A stretch of DNA of 5,547 nucleotides from Candidatus Bathyarchaeota archaeon (GTDB lineage Archaea; Thermoproteota; Bathyarchaeia; TCS64): positions 1 to 5,547 of the forward strand of contig CALGBN010000423.1 of NCBI GenBank assembly GCA_937877765.1. The letters are read 5' to 3'. Below, piece by piece: positions 1 to 5,222 of this stretch. The position numbers were made by a program, and so were the translations under genes. The notes below the pieces were generated by a model. That model was not told the origin of the DNA and searched no databases. It saw only the letters and a program-made list of their open reading frames with translations. The stretch's first letter is position 1. The number at the start of each line of letters is the position of its first letter.

Positions 1-2
1 CG

Positions 3-389
3 GGCTGGAGAGACGGCGGCAAAGTCATGGTAAAAGGCAGGGTCCTCTGGGCCGGCGAGGGCAGGTACACCGGCACCGGCCCCATGAGGGTCAACCAGGA
101 GATAAACCTGGGGCCCACAGGCATACTACAGGTGAACGGAGTCTGGCTCCAGGTCATCAGCCGCCAGTCGAGCCTCATCGACGACGACCCCATCAAACAG
201 TTCGGCTACACGCCGGAGGGTTTCGAGATCATAGTCAGCAAGAGCAAGACCCACTTCAGGGCCGTCTACGAGAACATCGGAGAAGAGATCATAGTAATCG
301 ACGCCCCCGGCCAGTGCCCCGCCGACCTCAGCGTCTTCCAGTACAGAAACGTCCCCGAGGGAGTCTACCCCATCAACATCAAAGACTAG
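3..389 (+). CDS. MlrC-type (M81 family) protein, C-terminal part, cut by window edge
   Basis: This is the end of a larger protein. The frame is open from base 3 (GWRDGGKVM...), so the ATG at 27 is internal and the true start lies outside the window. About 129 residues are visible, against roughly 480-500 for the family. The visible part matches the MlrC C-terminal domain: a glycine-rich strand region (KGRVLWAGEGRYTGTG), then LGPTGILQVNGVWLQVISRQ, then the conserved block IIVSKSKTHFRAVYENI, then the closing VIDAPGQCPADLSVFQYRNV. MlrC (microcystinase C) is a predicted zinc metallopeptidase. Most homologues lie outside microcystin pathways, and their substrate is unknown. The metal site is in the N-terminal domain and cannot be seen here. 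The gene is GC-rich, unlike the AbiE genes further on, and looks like ordinary chromosome at the left edge of the accessory region. The family call is fairly firm; the function is not. Confidence 0.82.
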   Translation, partial: GWRDGGKVMVKGRVLWAGEGRYTGTGPMRVNQEINLGPTGILQVNGVWLQVISRQSSLIDDDPIKQFGYTPEGFEIIVSKSKTHFRAVYENIGEEIIVIDAPGQCPADLSVFQYRNVPEGVYPINIKD

Positions 390-392
390 CAC

Positions 393-411
393 GCCTCAAA
401 CACGCCGAGGC
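393..411 (+). terminator. Small hairpin just after the mlrC stop, possible transcript end
   Basis: GCCTC (393-397) pairs with GAGGC (407-411) around a 9-base loop, four bases after the TAG stop. No T-run follows, so it is a weak candidate for an archaeal transcript end and may be chance in GC-rich DNA. Bases 412-474 hold no gene that I can see. Confidence 0.2.
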
Positions 412-474
412 ACCCCAACGCCAGACCACAAATCTTCCACCACCCCCGGTAACCGTGCATTAAGGCCCCCAAGT

Positions 475-816
475 GAGTTCATAGCTACGACAGACGACGT
501 AGTCGAAGCAGCCAGAGAAGGCGATCCATGTTACTTTGATCCACCCTACGAGCCTGTGAGTGAGACAGCCTACTTCACGCCATGCACGGCGAACGGTTTC
601 GGCATGGATGAACAAGAGAGACTAAGCGATGCATGCAGGAAGCTTGATGAAAAAGGGGTGTGTTTAGTGTTAAGCAGCTCCCACGTAAAACAGATCGTGG
701 ACCTGTACGAAGACCACCCCAACTTTAAGACCAGAGTCGTTCAGACACGAAGATCCATAAACTCCAAAGCCGAATAAAGAGGCCCAATAAACGAGATACT
801 CGTAACCAACATACCA
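475..816 (+). pseudogene. Dam-like (D12 class) N6-adenine DNA methyltransferase, C-terminal remnant with internal stop
   Basis: The frame reads EFIATTDDVVEAAREGDPCYFDPPYEPVS and on through F-T-P-C-T-A-N-G-F-G, then LDEKGVCLVLSSS, then RRSINSKAE. This is the second half of a D12-class methyltransferase, the Dam/DpnM family that methylates adenine, often in GATC. The catalytic DPPY motif is at 538-549. The family then continues with K-R-G and an ending like NEILVTNY. Here a TAA (775-777) sits where the lysine codon belongs, and the same frame resumes with RGPINEILVTNIP up to 816, closing at 858. AAA to TAA would explain it. The N-terminal half with the SAM-binding FxGxG motif is absent: upstream is only the end of mlrC, and no start codon precedes the DPPY motif in this frame. 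The gene is therefore broken at both ends. The left break lies near 450-480. It converges on the intact methyltransferase at 832-1479. Confidence 0.8.
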
Positions 817-831
817 GTGTCTAGTCGATCC

Positions 832-1479
832 TCACTGGATTCTCTTATCGAAGACTAGGAAATACGTGTGCATAATCACCGAACAAGGCCGGTCCTTTAC
901 TTGAAACGCTGTTGGCGAGATCCTGTGGTGGGTGAATAGCAGCAGGTCTATGATGTTGAAGCTGGTTAGCTTGTTTATCCAGGTGTGGTGGTGTGCGTAG
1001 AACCTTCTTTCCCTGGTTTGGTACTGGTCGGCGCATTTCAGGATCAGCTTGCCGTCATCCGTTAACCAGTCCGGGAATTTCTCGTTAGCGAAGTCCATGA
1101 ACCAGACAAGGTCATCGTATTCCTGGATGTAATCCCCATAGTCTTTTCTTCTAGGATCAGTCGAGCCTTCATAGCCGAAGAAATATGGCGGGTCATAGAC
1201 AATGCAGTTGAACGCCTCATCGAAGTGCAGGTCTTTAAGATCTGATACTATGTCCTGTCCATAATCCTCGATATCCGAGAATATCACTTCTCCATAGTTG
1301 CTAAGAGGGATATCTCCTTTGAGCGTTGGCGTATAGAAATAGGTCCAAAGATGCTTTCGACCACAAGTCGGGTCTAGTATTCGAACGTCCTGTGACGGAG
1401 GCACATGAAACTCAAGAATTTCCTTGAAATACTCTCCGAGCCTCTTAGATCCATTATGTGAGATTGGATATCGAGCCAT
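832..1479 (-). CDS. DNA methyltransferase (N6-adenine or N4-cytosine), small, apparently intact
   Basis: The protein has 215 residues from the ATG at 1479. A TTG two codons upstream (1485) is possible but less likely. It is a Rossmann-type SAM-dependent DNA methyltransferase: motif I is RILDPTCGRKHLW (about residues 33-45), the acidic end of strand 2 is VIFSDIEDYG (about 65-74), the catalytic motif IV is YDPPYFF (95-101), and a later strand is GKLILKCADQY (143-153). The order I then IV with a target-recognition part behind (about 155-200) fits an alpha/gamma-like arrangement. The C-terminal block RPCSVIMHTYFLVF is typical of this group. It would transfer a methyl group from SAM to an exocyclic amino group of adenine or cytosine. 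No partner nuclease lies beside it, so it is either an orphan or left over from a restriction-modification system. Its sequence specificity cannot be read from the sequence. Confidence 0.8.
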   Translation of the reverse strand: MARYPISHNGSKRLGEYFKEILEFHVPPSQDVRILDPTCGRKHLWTYFYTPTLKGDIPLSNYGEVIFSDIEDYGQDIVSDLKDLHFDEAFNCIVYDPPYFFGYEGSTDPRRKDYGDYIQEYDDLVWFMDFANEKFPDWLTDDGKLILKCADQYQTRERRFYAHHHTWINKLTSFNIIDLLLFTHHRISPTAFQVKDRPCSVIMHTYFLVFDKRIQ

Positions 1480-1503
1480 CTTCAAGATAATATAAGGGAG
1501 ATT

Positions 1504-1516
1504 GAATAAAGTTTTA
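1504..1516 (-). promoter_or_regulatory. Candidate BRE/TATA box for the methyltransferase gene
   Basis: On the minus strand the bases read TTAAAACTTTATTC, an A-rich BRE-like part followed by a TATA-like part. Its centre is about 30 bases upstream of the ATG at 1479, the spacing expected for a leaderless archaeal transcript starting at or near that codon. No Shine-Dalgarno site is seen, which fits. Confidence 0.4.
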
Positions 1517-1634
1517 ATCTCAGTTGCTCCCCCGAGAGATGCGGCTACTGTGAGACGAGGAAATACTGTGTCTAAACAAAGCGCTATGATTAAAGTAGCT
1601 TAAGATCTGGCCACATGAATTGAACCAAGCTGAT

Positions 1635-1640
1635 AAAAAA
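1635..1640 (-). terminator. T6 run downstream of vapC, likely transcript end
   Basis: Read on the minus strand, this run of six T lies about 55 bases after the vapC stop, preceded by a short CTGC/CAG-rich fold (1644-1653). Archaeal transcription commonly ends at T-runs. The surrounding 1517-1694 stretch holds no convincing gene. Confidence 0.35.
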
Positions 1641-1694
1641 CATCTGCAGGCAGAGACCCCTACTCGCGGTGAGAGCCCGCAGACTACCGTTGCT

Positions 1695-2123
1695 TTACCC
1701 TCTGATGTCCTTGACAAACTTCCGGTAGGGTTCCTTAAGCTTCTGAACTAGTTTCTGGTCTCCCGTGTATAATCGAGTGCCCTCGCGGCGAGCCAAGGAG
1801 ACGTACGATGAATCATAAACCGTTACATCGTTTTCGAACGCCGCCTCCACCGCCTGAGCGGCGTACTCTCCCCTGAGCGAGCGCAGATCAAACGAGTACG
1901 CGTCCAACGACTCCGCTATACGCTTGATCTCGGGCGCGGTGAAGAGCCCCTTGTAGCGAAGGGCGTTCAGAACCTCGAAGTGGATGAGCTCGGGCGCCAC
2001 TATCTCAACCTCCTCCTCGATGTACCTCCTCCTGATCGCCAGTGCTTCTTCAGAGCCTTCCTCCTCCACGAACCACTTGACCACCACGCTGGCGTCAACC
2101 ACAGCCTTCTCAACGCCGCTCAT
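1695..2123 (-). CDS. vapC: VapC-type PIN-domain toxin ribonuclease
   Basis: The protein has 142 residues, the usual length for a VapC toxin. PIN-domain acidic residues are all in place: D10 in VVDASVVVKWF, E50 in APELIHFEVLNAL, D104 in VTVYDSSYVSLA, and D122 in LYTGDQKL. These bind Mg2+/Mn2+ for single-strand RNA cleavage. Family members cut tRNA or rRNA when not held by their antitoxin. The start overlaps the end of vapB by 14 bases, so the two are translationally coupled, and a strong ribosome-binding site lies inside vapB (2130-2135). The order antitoxin then toxin is standard. No truncation or missing residue is seen, so it should be active. The RNA target cannot be told from sequence. 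Confidence 0.92.
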   Translation of the reverse strand: MSGVEKAVVDASVVVKWFVEEEGSEEALAIRRRYIEEEVEIVAPELIHFEVLNALRYKGLFTAPEIKRIAESLDAYSFDLRSLRGEYAAQAVEAAFENDVTVYDSSYVSLARREGTRLYTGDQKLVQKLKEPYRKFVKDIRG

Positions 2124-2337
2124 CCCTGAACCTCCTGATTATCTCCTCGGCCTTCATCTCTCCCCTGCTCTTCCTCCGCAGCTCCTCGTTTATCAGCACG
2201 GCCAGGGCCAGGTTCTTCCTCCGCTCCTCCTCTATCCTTCTCCTGATTGCACGTCGGATTACCTCGCTCCAGTTGACGTCGATGCCGCTCATCAGCCTCT
2301 TGGTCTCCTCATCGATCCTTACAGTAAATACAGCCAT
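2110..2337 (-). CDS. vapB: VapB-type ribbon-helix-helix antitoxin
   Basis: The protein has 75 residues and should act as the antitoxin of the VapC encoded directly downstream. The N-terminus fits a ribbon-helix-helix DNA-binding fold: strand AVFTVRI (2-8), helix DEETKRLMSGI (9-19), then helix WSEVIRRAIRRRIEEE (23-38), with the family-typical tryptophan-serine-E turn. The basic C-terminal half (about 40-75, many R/K/E) would wrap around and block the toxin. Ribbon-helix-helix dimers bind inverted or direct repeats in their own promoter, and a 21-base inverted repeat lies upstream over the TATA box (2345-2365). Autoregulation by VapB or the VapBC complex is therefore likely. The ATG at 2337 is favoured by the TATA box 27 bases upstream. 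No Shine-Dalgarno site is seen, as expected for leaderless mRNA. Confidence 0.9.
   Translation of the reverse strand: MAVFTVRIDEETKRLMSGIDVNWSEVIRRAIRRRIEEERRKNLALAVLINEELRRKSRGEMKAEEIIRRFRDERR
2130..2135 (-). promoter_or_regulatory. Strong Shine-Dalgarno site for vapC inside vapB
   Basis: On the minus strand the bases read GGAGGT, six bases before the ATG at 2123. It is a near-perfect match to the 16S rRNA tail and fixes the vapC start. Confidence 0.75.
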
Positions 2338-2344
2338 ACATGTC

Positions 2345-2365
2345 TATACACAACCGTGGTGTATA
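2345..2365 (-). promoter_or_regulatory. vapBC promoter with overlapping operator-like inverted repeat
   Basis: TATACAC (2345-2351) and GTGTATA (2359-2365) form perfect 7-base arms around a 7-base spacer. On the minus strand the upstream arm is the core of a TATA box (CTTATAC, centre about 2364), 27 bases from the vapB ATG at 2337, so the transcript should be leaderless. A VapB dimer or VapBC complex bound here would block TBP/TFB, giving autorepression. The repeat and spacing are seen directly; VapB binding is inferred. Confidence 0.6.
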
Positions 2366-2503
2366 AGCCTACCCGACTGAATCTCATTTTTTATATAGTG
2401 AGAAAATTTTTACATCCATTAAATATTTAAAGAAGAAATTATATTTTATGTATTAATAGTAACAGATTTAGATACCAACGATACAAAAAATATAAAACAG
2501 GTG
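2366..2503 (+). promoter_or_regulatory. AT-rich divergent control region upstream of abiE
   Basis: This very AT-rich stretch carries several TATA-like boxes. It contains a perfect 12-base palindrome TTAAATATTTAA (2419-2430) and a TCTCA/TGAGA inverted repeat (2382-2386 and 2399-2403) around a TTTTTTATATAG spacer. AbiEi antitoxins of known systems bind inverted repeats in their own promoter, so either is a candidate operator. The transcript start cannot be fixed. A box near 2421-2428 would give a leader of about 50 bases. An AGGTGAT Shine-Dalgarno-like site is at 2499-2505. Confidence 0.45.
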
Positions 2504-3343
2504 ATGGTGGTGGAGAGGAATAAAGACCTGAAAGGCAACTTTAATGTTCGCCATTCATTATCCACCATTGAGAGCACCCTTCTCGCATCTCTAGCTGAAA
2601 AAGGGCGTAACATATTCACCCTTGATGACGTGATAGATACGCTTGGCGTCACATACGAAAACGCAAAAGTAATAGTAAACAGGCTAGAGAAAAAAGCATG
2701 GCTCATCAGGTTAACCAGGGGAAAATACCTTATCGTACCCTTGGAAGCGGGAGTGAAAAGCCTGTACACTGAGCACGGATTTGTAATTGCGTCACACCTA
2801 GTTGACCTATACTACATCGGATATGGGAGTGCATTGAACTACCACGGATTATCTGAGCTAGTCCCATCTGTTGTGTATGTGGCTACGAGTAAGAGACGTA
2901 GAAACAGGACAATACTGAACACCAAATTCAGGTTCATAACAGTCACAAAGTCAAGAATGTTTGGAATAGAAGAGGTGGTTATTTCTGGTTCAAAGGTGAA
3001 AATATCAGATGCGGAGAAGACGGTAGCGGACTGTTTGGATCACCCGGAGTATTGCGGTGGGATAGATGAGACAGCTAAATCAATTTATTTTGAACACAGG
3101 GAACTGAACATCGGAAAAATACTAATGAACGCAGAGAAGATGGGAAACAAGACGATAATAAAGAGACTCGGATATCTTTTAGAGCTATTCGGATACAGTG
3201 AATACGATTACCTATTTGAAAATATTGAGCTATCCGAAGGATACACCAAGCTCGACCCAAAGCTGCCTAAAAGGGGCAGCCATAATAGCAGATGGAGACT
3301 GATGTTGAACGCTGAGATTAAACCTGAGAGGTGGATGGGATGA
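2504..3343 (+). CDS. abiEi: AbiEi-type antitoxin (winged-helix regulator of type IV toxin-antitoxin)
   Basis: The protein has 279 residues from the ATG at 2504. GTG codons at 2501, 2507 and 2510 are alternatives, and the AGGTGAT site at 2499-2505 would suit the GTG at 2510 better. An N-terminal winged helix-turn-helix (about 22-82, from STIESTLLASLAEKG to RLTRGKYLIVPLE) is followed by the AbiEi body: FVIASHLVDLYYIGYGSALNYHG, the conserved VKISDAEKTVADCLDHPEYC (about 165-184), and the closing LDPKLPKRG...RWRLMLN. In known AbiE systems this protein represses the operon and neutralises AbiEii, giving phage resistance by abortive infection. The neighbouring toxin gene overlaps its stop by four bases (ATGA). 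The gene is much more AT-rich than mlrC or vapBC, which hints at recent transfer. No frameshift or missing block is seen. Confidence 0.85.
   Translation: MVVERNKDLKGNFNVRHSLSTIESTLLASLAEKGRNIFTLDDVIDTLGVTYENAKVIVNRLEKKAWLIRLTRGKYLIVPLEAGVKSLYTEHGFVIASHLVDLYYIGYGSALNYHGLSELVPSVVYVATSKRRRNRTILNTKFRFITVTKSRMFGIEEVVISGSKVKISDAEKTVADCLDHPEYCGGIDETAKSIYFEHRELNIGKILMNAEKMGNKTIIKRLGYLLELFGYSEYDYLFENIELSEGYTKLDPKLPKRGSHNSRWRLMLNAEIKPERWMG
3328..3333 (+). promoter_or_regulatory. Shine-Dalgarno site that fixes the abiEii start
   Basis: GAGGTG lies six bases before the ATG at 3340. It favours that ATG over the in-frame GTG at 3331, which overlaps the site itself. Confidence 0.65.
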
Positions 3344-4134
3344 TCGAGGACAGCGCCCTTAGGAGGATAGCGGCAGAGCGAAGGCTTGACCTAGACCTCA
3401 TCGAAAAAAACTATGTCCTAGGCTGGATACTAAAAGGCGTCTCAGCTTGCTCAATAGGTGACAATCTGATATTCAAAGGGGGGACGGCACTCTCAAAGGT
3501 TTATTATCCGCTGGAGTGGAGAATATCGGAAGACCTTGACTTTACTCTTGTGGACGATCCCAAGATGGAGGACATCTCATCAAAGATCAAAGAAGAACTC
3601 CCTCAAATAGTTGAAGAGTTAAGCGGAGGAATCAGGCTAATTTTCAAAAACCCTTACGTTCAACCTAATTTCCTCAGGGTCACAGTAAGCTTCATCGGCC
3701 CTATAACCCAGCATAGAACCAAGATCGAGGTCACAAGAGAGAAGTTCATCGGCGATTATCACACTCGAAAAGTTCAAGCTTCATATGACTACCCAGAGTT
3801 TTCTCTACAGACTTACACGCTAAACACGATATTAGCTGAGAAGTTAAGGTCATTAATCGAGAGAACGAAAATCCGTGACTACTATGACTCATGGAGGCTG
3901 CTAAATATGAATGCAGTGGATACCAGATTAGTCCAAAAGCTATTTCTTAAGAAGTGCAAGGGCAAAGGAGTCGTATTCAGAAACATTAACCAGTTCTTTC
4001 CTGAAGACATTCTGGAGAGACTTGAGCCTTACTTACCTACCCTCACAAGACTTACACCAGAACCGCTACCCTCATTGAACATAATACTTGAAGAATTGAG
4101 AGAAAACATAGAAATCATTGTGAATGACGCATAA
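3340..4134 (+). CDS. abiEii: AbiEii-type nucleotidyltransferase toxin
   Basis: The protein has 264 residues. It belongs to the AbiEii/AbiGii group of DNA polymerase beta-like nucleotidyltransferases. Motif I is FKGGTALSKVYYP (45-57, GGT at 47-49). Motif II is WRISEDLDFTLV (60-71) with the metal-binding aspartates D65 and D67. A third acidic strand is TKIEVTREKF (127-136). The family block ILAEKLRSLIERTKIRDYYDSW (about 164-185) follows, with its conserved lysine and the RD-YD signature. Relatives transfer nucleotides, reportedly to tRNA acceptor ends or otherwise in a GTP-dependent way, and stop growth. The start overlaps the abiEi stop (ATGA, 3340-3343), so translation is coupled. All core motifs are present and the gene is open, so the toxin should be active and held in check by AbiEi. 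The exact substrate here is not known. Confidence 0.87.
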   Translation: MIEDSALRRIAAERRLDLDLIEKNYVLGWILKGVSACSIGDNLIFKGGTALSKVYYPLEWRISEDLDFTLVDDPKMEDISSKIKEELPQIVEELSGGIRLIFKNPYVQPNFLRVTVSFIGPITQHRTKIEVTREKFIGDYHTRKVQASYDYPEFSLQTYTLNTILAEKLRSLIERTKIRDYYDSWRLLNMNAVDTRLVQKLFLKKCKGKGVVFRNINQFFPEDILERLEPYLPTLTRLTPEPLPSLNIILEELRENIEIIVNDA

Positions 4135-4142
4135 TCAAAACG

Positions 4143-4168
4143 AATTTTCTCAATTATAGCTAATTTTA
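4143..4168 (+). terminator. T-rich stretch after abiEii, likely transcript end
   Basis: Two T-runs (TTTTCT near 4145-4150 and TTTT at 4164-4167) follow the abiEii stop within about 35 bases, in an otherwise A-rich spacer. This fits archaeal T-run termination. No stable hairpin is seen. Confidence 0.4.
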
Positions 4169-4174
4169 AATAAG
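4161..4174 (+). promoter_or_regulatory. TATA-like box upstream of the PhoU-domain remnant
   Basis: TTTTAAATA in the context TAATTTTAAATAAG resembles an archaeal TATA box. It would start a transcript near 4195, some 65 bases before the ATG at 4261. It overlaps the presumed abiE terminator, so it may be chance AT-richness. Bases 4175-4260 hold no gene that I recognise. Confidence 0.25.
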
Positions 4175-4260
4175 TGACGTTGTGAAAGAGAGGATACTGC
4201 TTAGATCCACCGTTTAACTGCAAAAAAGATTACCCACCAAACACATGGAATACATAATAA

Positions 4261-4538
4261 ATGAAGCTATTGAAAAGATATGAGAAGACATATTACAAAG
4301 CAGTACCTGTTAGAGACAACCTCATAGAGATGAAGGACATCTCCGAGTTAATGATGGATCTCGCATACAGCGCGGCCTTATTCAACAACAGAGAACTAGC
4401 CCTAGATGTCATGGGCTTGGAAACAGGGTAGATAACCTTGTATATCTACTCAACATGAACCTGATGCTTGCTGCACGAGACAGGGAGGACGCGGAGAAGC
4501 TATCCGCCGTGGCCGTGCTATTTATCCAGACACATTAA
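4261..4538 (+). pseudogene. PhoU-domain (archaeal potassium-channel/TrkA-C type) protein, frameshifted N-terminal remnant
   Basis: From ATG 4261 the frame reads [20 protein letters not shown], then [20 protein letters not shown], and stops at TAG 4429-4431. Shifting frame at about 4423-4425 restores the expected continuation [20 protein letters not shown] then EDAEKLSAV, ending at TAA 4536-4538. The pattern (V-R-x-x-L-I-E-M-K-D-x-S-E-L-M, AYSA, then AARDREDAE) is that of the N-terminal PhoU-like helical domain of archaeal proteins that usually continue into a TrkA-C domain and are linked to K+ or Mg2+ transport. Intact members are about 200 residues. Here about 90 are left, and the sequence after LSAV departs from the family, so the rest has been lost. 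One missing base explains the shift. The stops TAATAA just before the ATG support this as the native start. Confidence 0.72.
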
Positions 4539-4589
4539 TGTGAACGTGTCCAAGGCACACATATCTTGACGGCGCTCGCACTCTCTGTG

Positions 4590-4626
4590 CCCCGCTCCCT
4601 TCGGCGCGGGGCTTCTTCCGAGAAGC
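4590..4626 (-). repeat. Double hairpin, resembles an IS200/IS605-type end
   Basis: CCCCGC (4590-4595) pairs with GCGGGG (4606-4611). It directly abuts GCTTCT (4611-4616) pairing with AGAAGC (4621-4626) around a TCCG loop. On the minus strand this reads GAAGCCCCGC followed by GAAGGGAGCGGGG, a pattern often seen at the right end of TnpB-carrying IS200/IS605 elements (the 3' part of the guide RNA). No transposase remains: only about 110 bases separate it from the MEDS remnant. A relict or solo end is possible. The rest of 4539-4733 shows nothing I can identify. Confidence 0.35.
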
Positions 4627-4733
4627 ATGATAAGCGTGTTACCCTAAGAGAATGCATGACTCTCTCTGCATCCCCAAATAGATCCAGTAGCGACCATCAA
4701 CGGCCCGAGGAGACCCTCTTCGGATTCACCGGT

Positions 4734-4751
4734 CTAGACATTGATGTCTAG
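4734..4751. repeat. Perfect 8-base inverted repeat spanning the end of the MEDS remnant
   Basis: CTAGACAT (4734-4741) and ATGTCTAG (4744-4751) flank a two-base spacer. The left arm contains the TAG stop of the MEDS remnant on the minus strand. It could fold as a hairpin at the transcript end or mark a recombination site; its role is unknown. Confidence 0.5.
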
Positions 4752-5222
4752 GAGCCTCTCGACGTCCTTGTCCTCCACGTTCTCCGGCTCAATGACCACA
4801 GTTCCGCCCTCCGCCGTAAAAATGGCCCTGCCGTGGGCCCTGACGAGGGGCATGATGACGTCGGTGTAGCCCGTCTCCACCATGGTCTTGAGGCTGTACG
4901 CGCATATAGCGTCCATCGGGAGCGACAGCACCCTTTGGAGGGAGTACTCGTACTGGAGGAACCCACGCACCTTGCCTTCCCTGAAGAAGCATGACGTCTC
5001 CCCCGCGGCCCTGAGCCCAAGCCCTCTGGAGCCGAAGTACCTGCTCGCCTCATTCCACCTGTTCAGCCATTCTCAACGCCTCGGCTTTCCCGTCTACTAT
5101 GTAGAACTCGTCGTACATCGGCGTCACGATGTTGCCGGAGGCCAGGTTGGGCTCCACGTCTATCCCGTGACCAGCCAGGCCATCATAGATGCCCTGAGGT
5201 GTCTCCTCCGTGTAGACGTACA
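4734..5222 (-). pseudogene. MEDS-domain (DcmR-like sensory) protein, frameshifted and missing its N-terminus
   Basis: Two overlapping frames on the minus strand give one protein. The first reads LYVYTEETPQGIYDGLAGHG, then IDV, then YDEFYIVDGKAEALRMAEQ, and stops at 5050. The second continues with LNRWNEASRYFGSRGLGLRA, then GETSCFFREGKV, EYSLQRVLSLPMDAICAYSL and MPLVRAHGRAIF, ending at TAG 4734-4736. The join lies at about 5055-5070 and needs a one-base shift. The block order (YVYTEETP, YIVDG, GETSWF-like, MxAICAY, RAHG) is that of the MEDS domain, a sensor found in methanogens, methylotrophs and other archaea and thought to bind small organic ligands. The usual N-terminal part before LYVY (about 30-45 residues) is absent. 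Upstream of 5222 the frame is only the antisense of the PIN gene. The product is very likely inactive unless the shift is a sequencing error. Confidence 0.7.

Noticed and set aside
126..392. Minus-strand open frame opposite the mlrC end
   Set aside because: It is rich in D/V/E as a mirror of GC-rich coding DNA, and the opposite strand has clear MlrC motifs.
1520..1717. Minus-strand open frame downstream of vapC
   Set aside because: Composition is S/R/C rich, it overlaps the end of vapC, contains the T-run terminator region, and shows no domain.
1984..2430. Long plus-strand open frame opposite vapBC
   Set aside because: It is antisense to vapB and vapC, rich in S/T/P/L as expected from their reverse codons, and runs across the promoter into AT-rich spacer. 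No family is recognisable.
2446..2769. Minus-strand open frame opposite the abiEi start
   Set aside because: It is antisense to the winged-helix region and covers the abiE control region, with no recognisable family.
4566..4751. Plus-strand short open frame after the PhoU remnant
   Set aside because: It runs through the double hairpin and the palindrome, has no Shine-Dalgarno site or TATA box, and no domain. It is more likely non-coding.
4748..5053. Minus-strand R/S/G-rich frames over the MEDS remnant
   Set aside because: They are out-of-frame readings of GC-rich coding DNA; the real frame has MEDS motifs.
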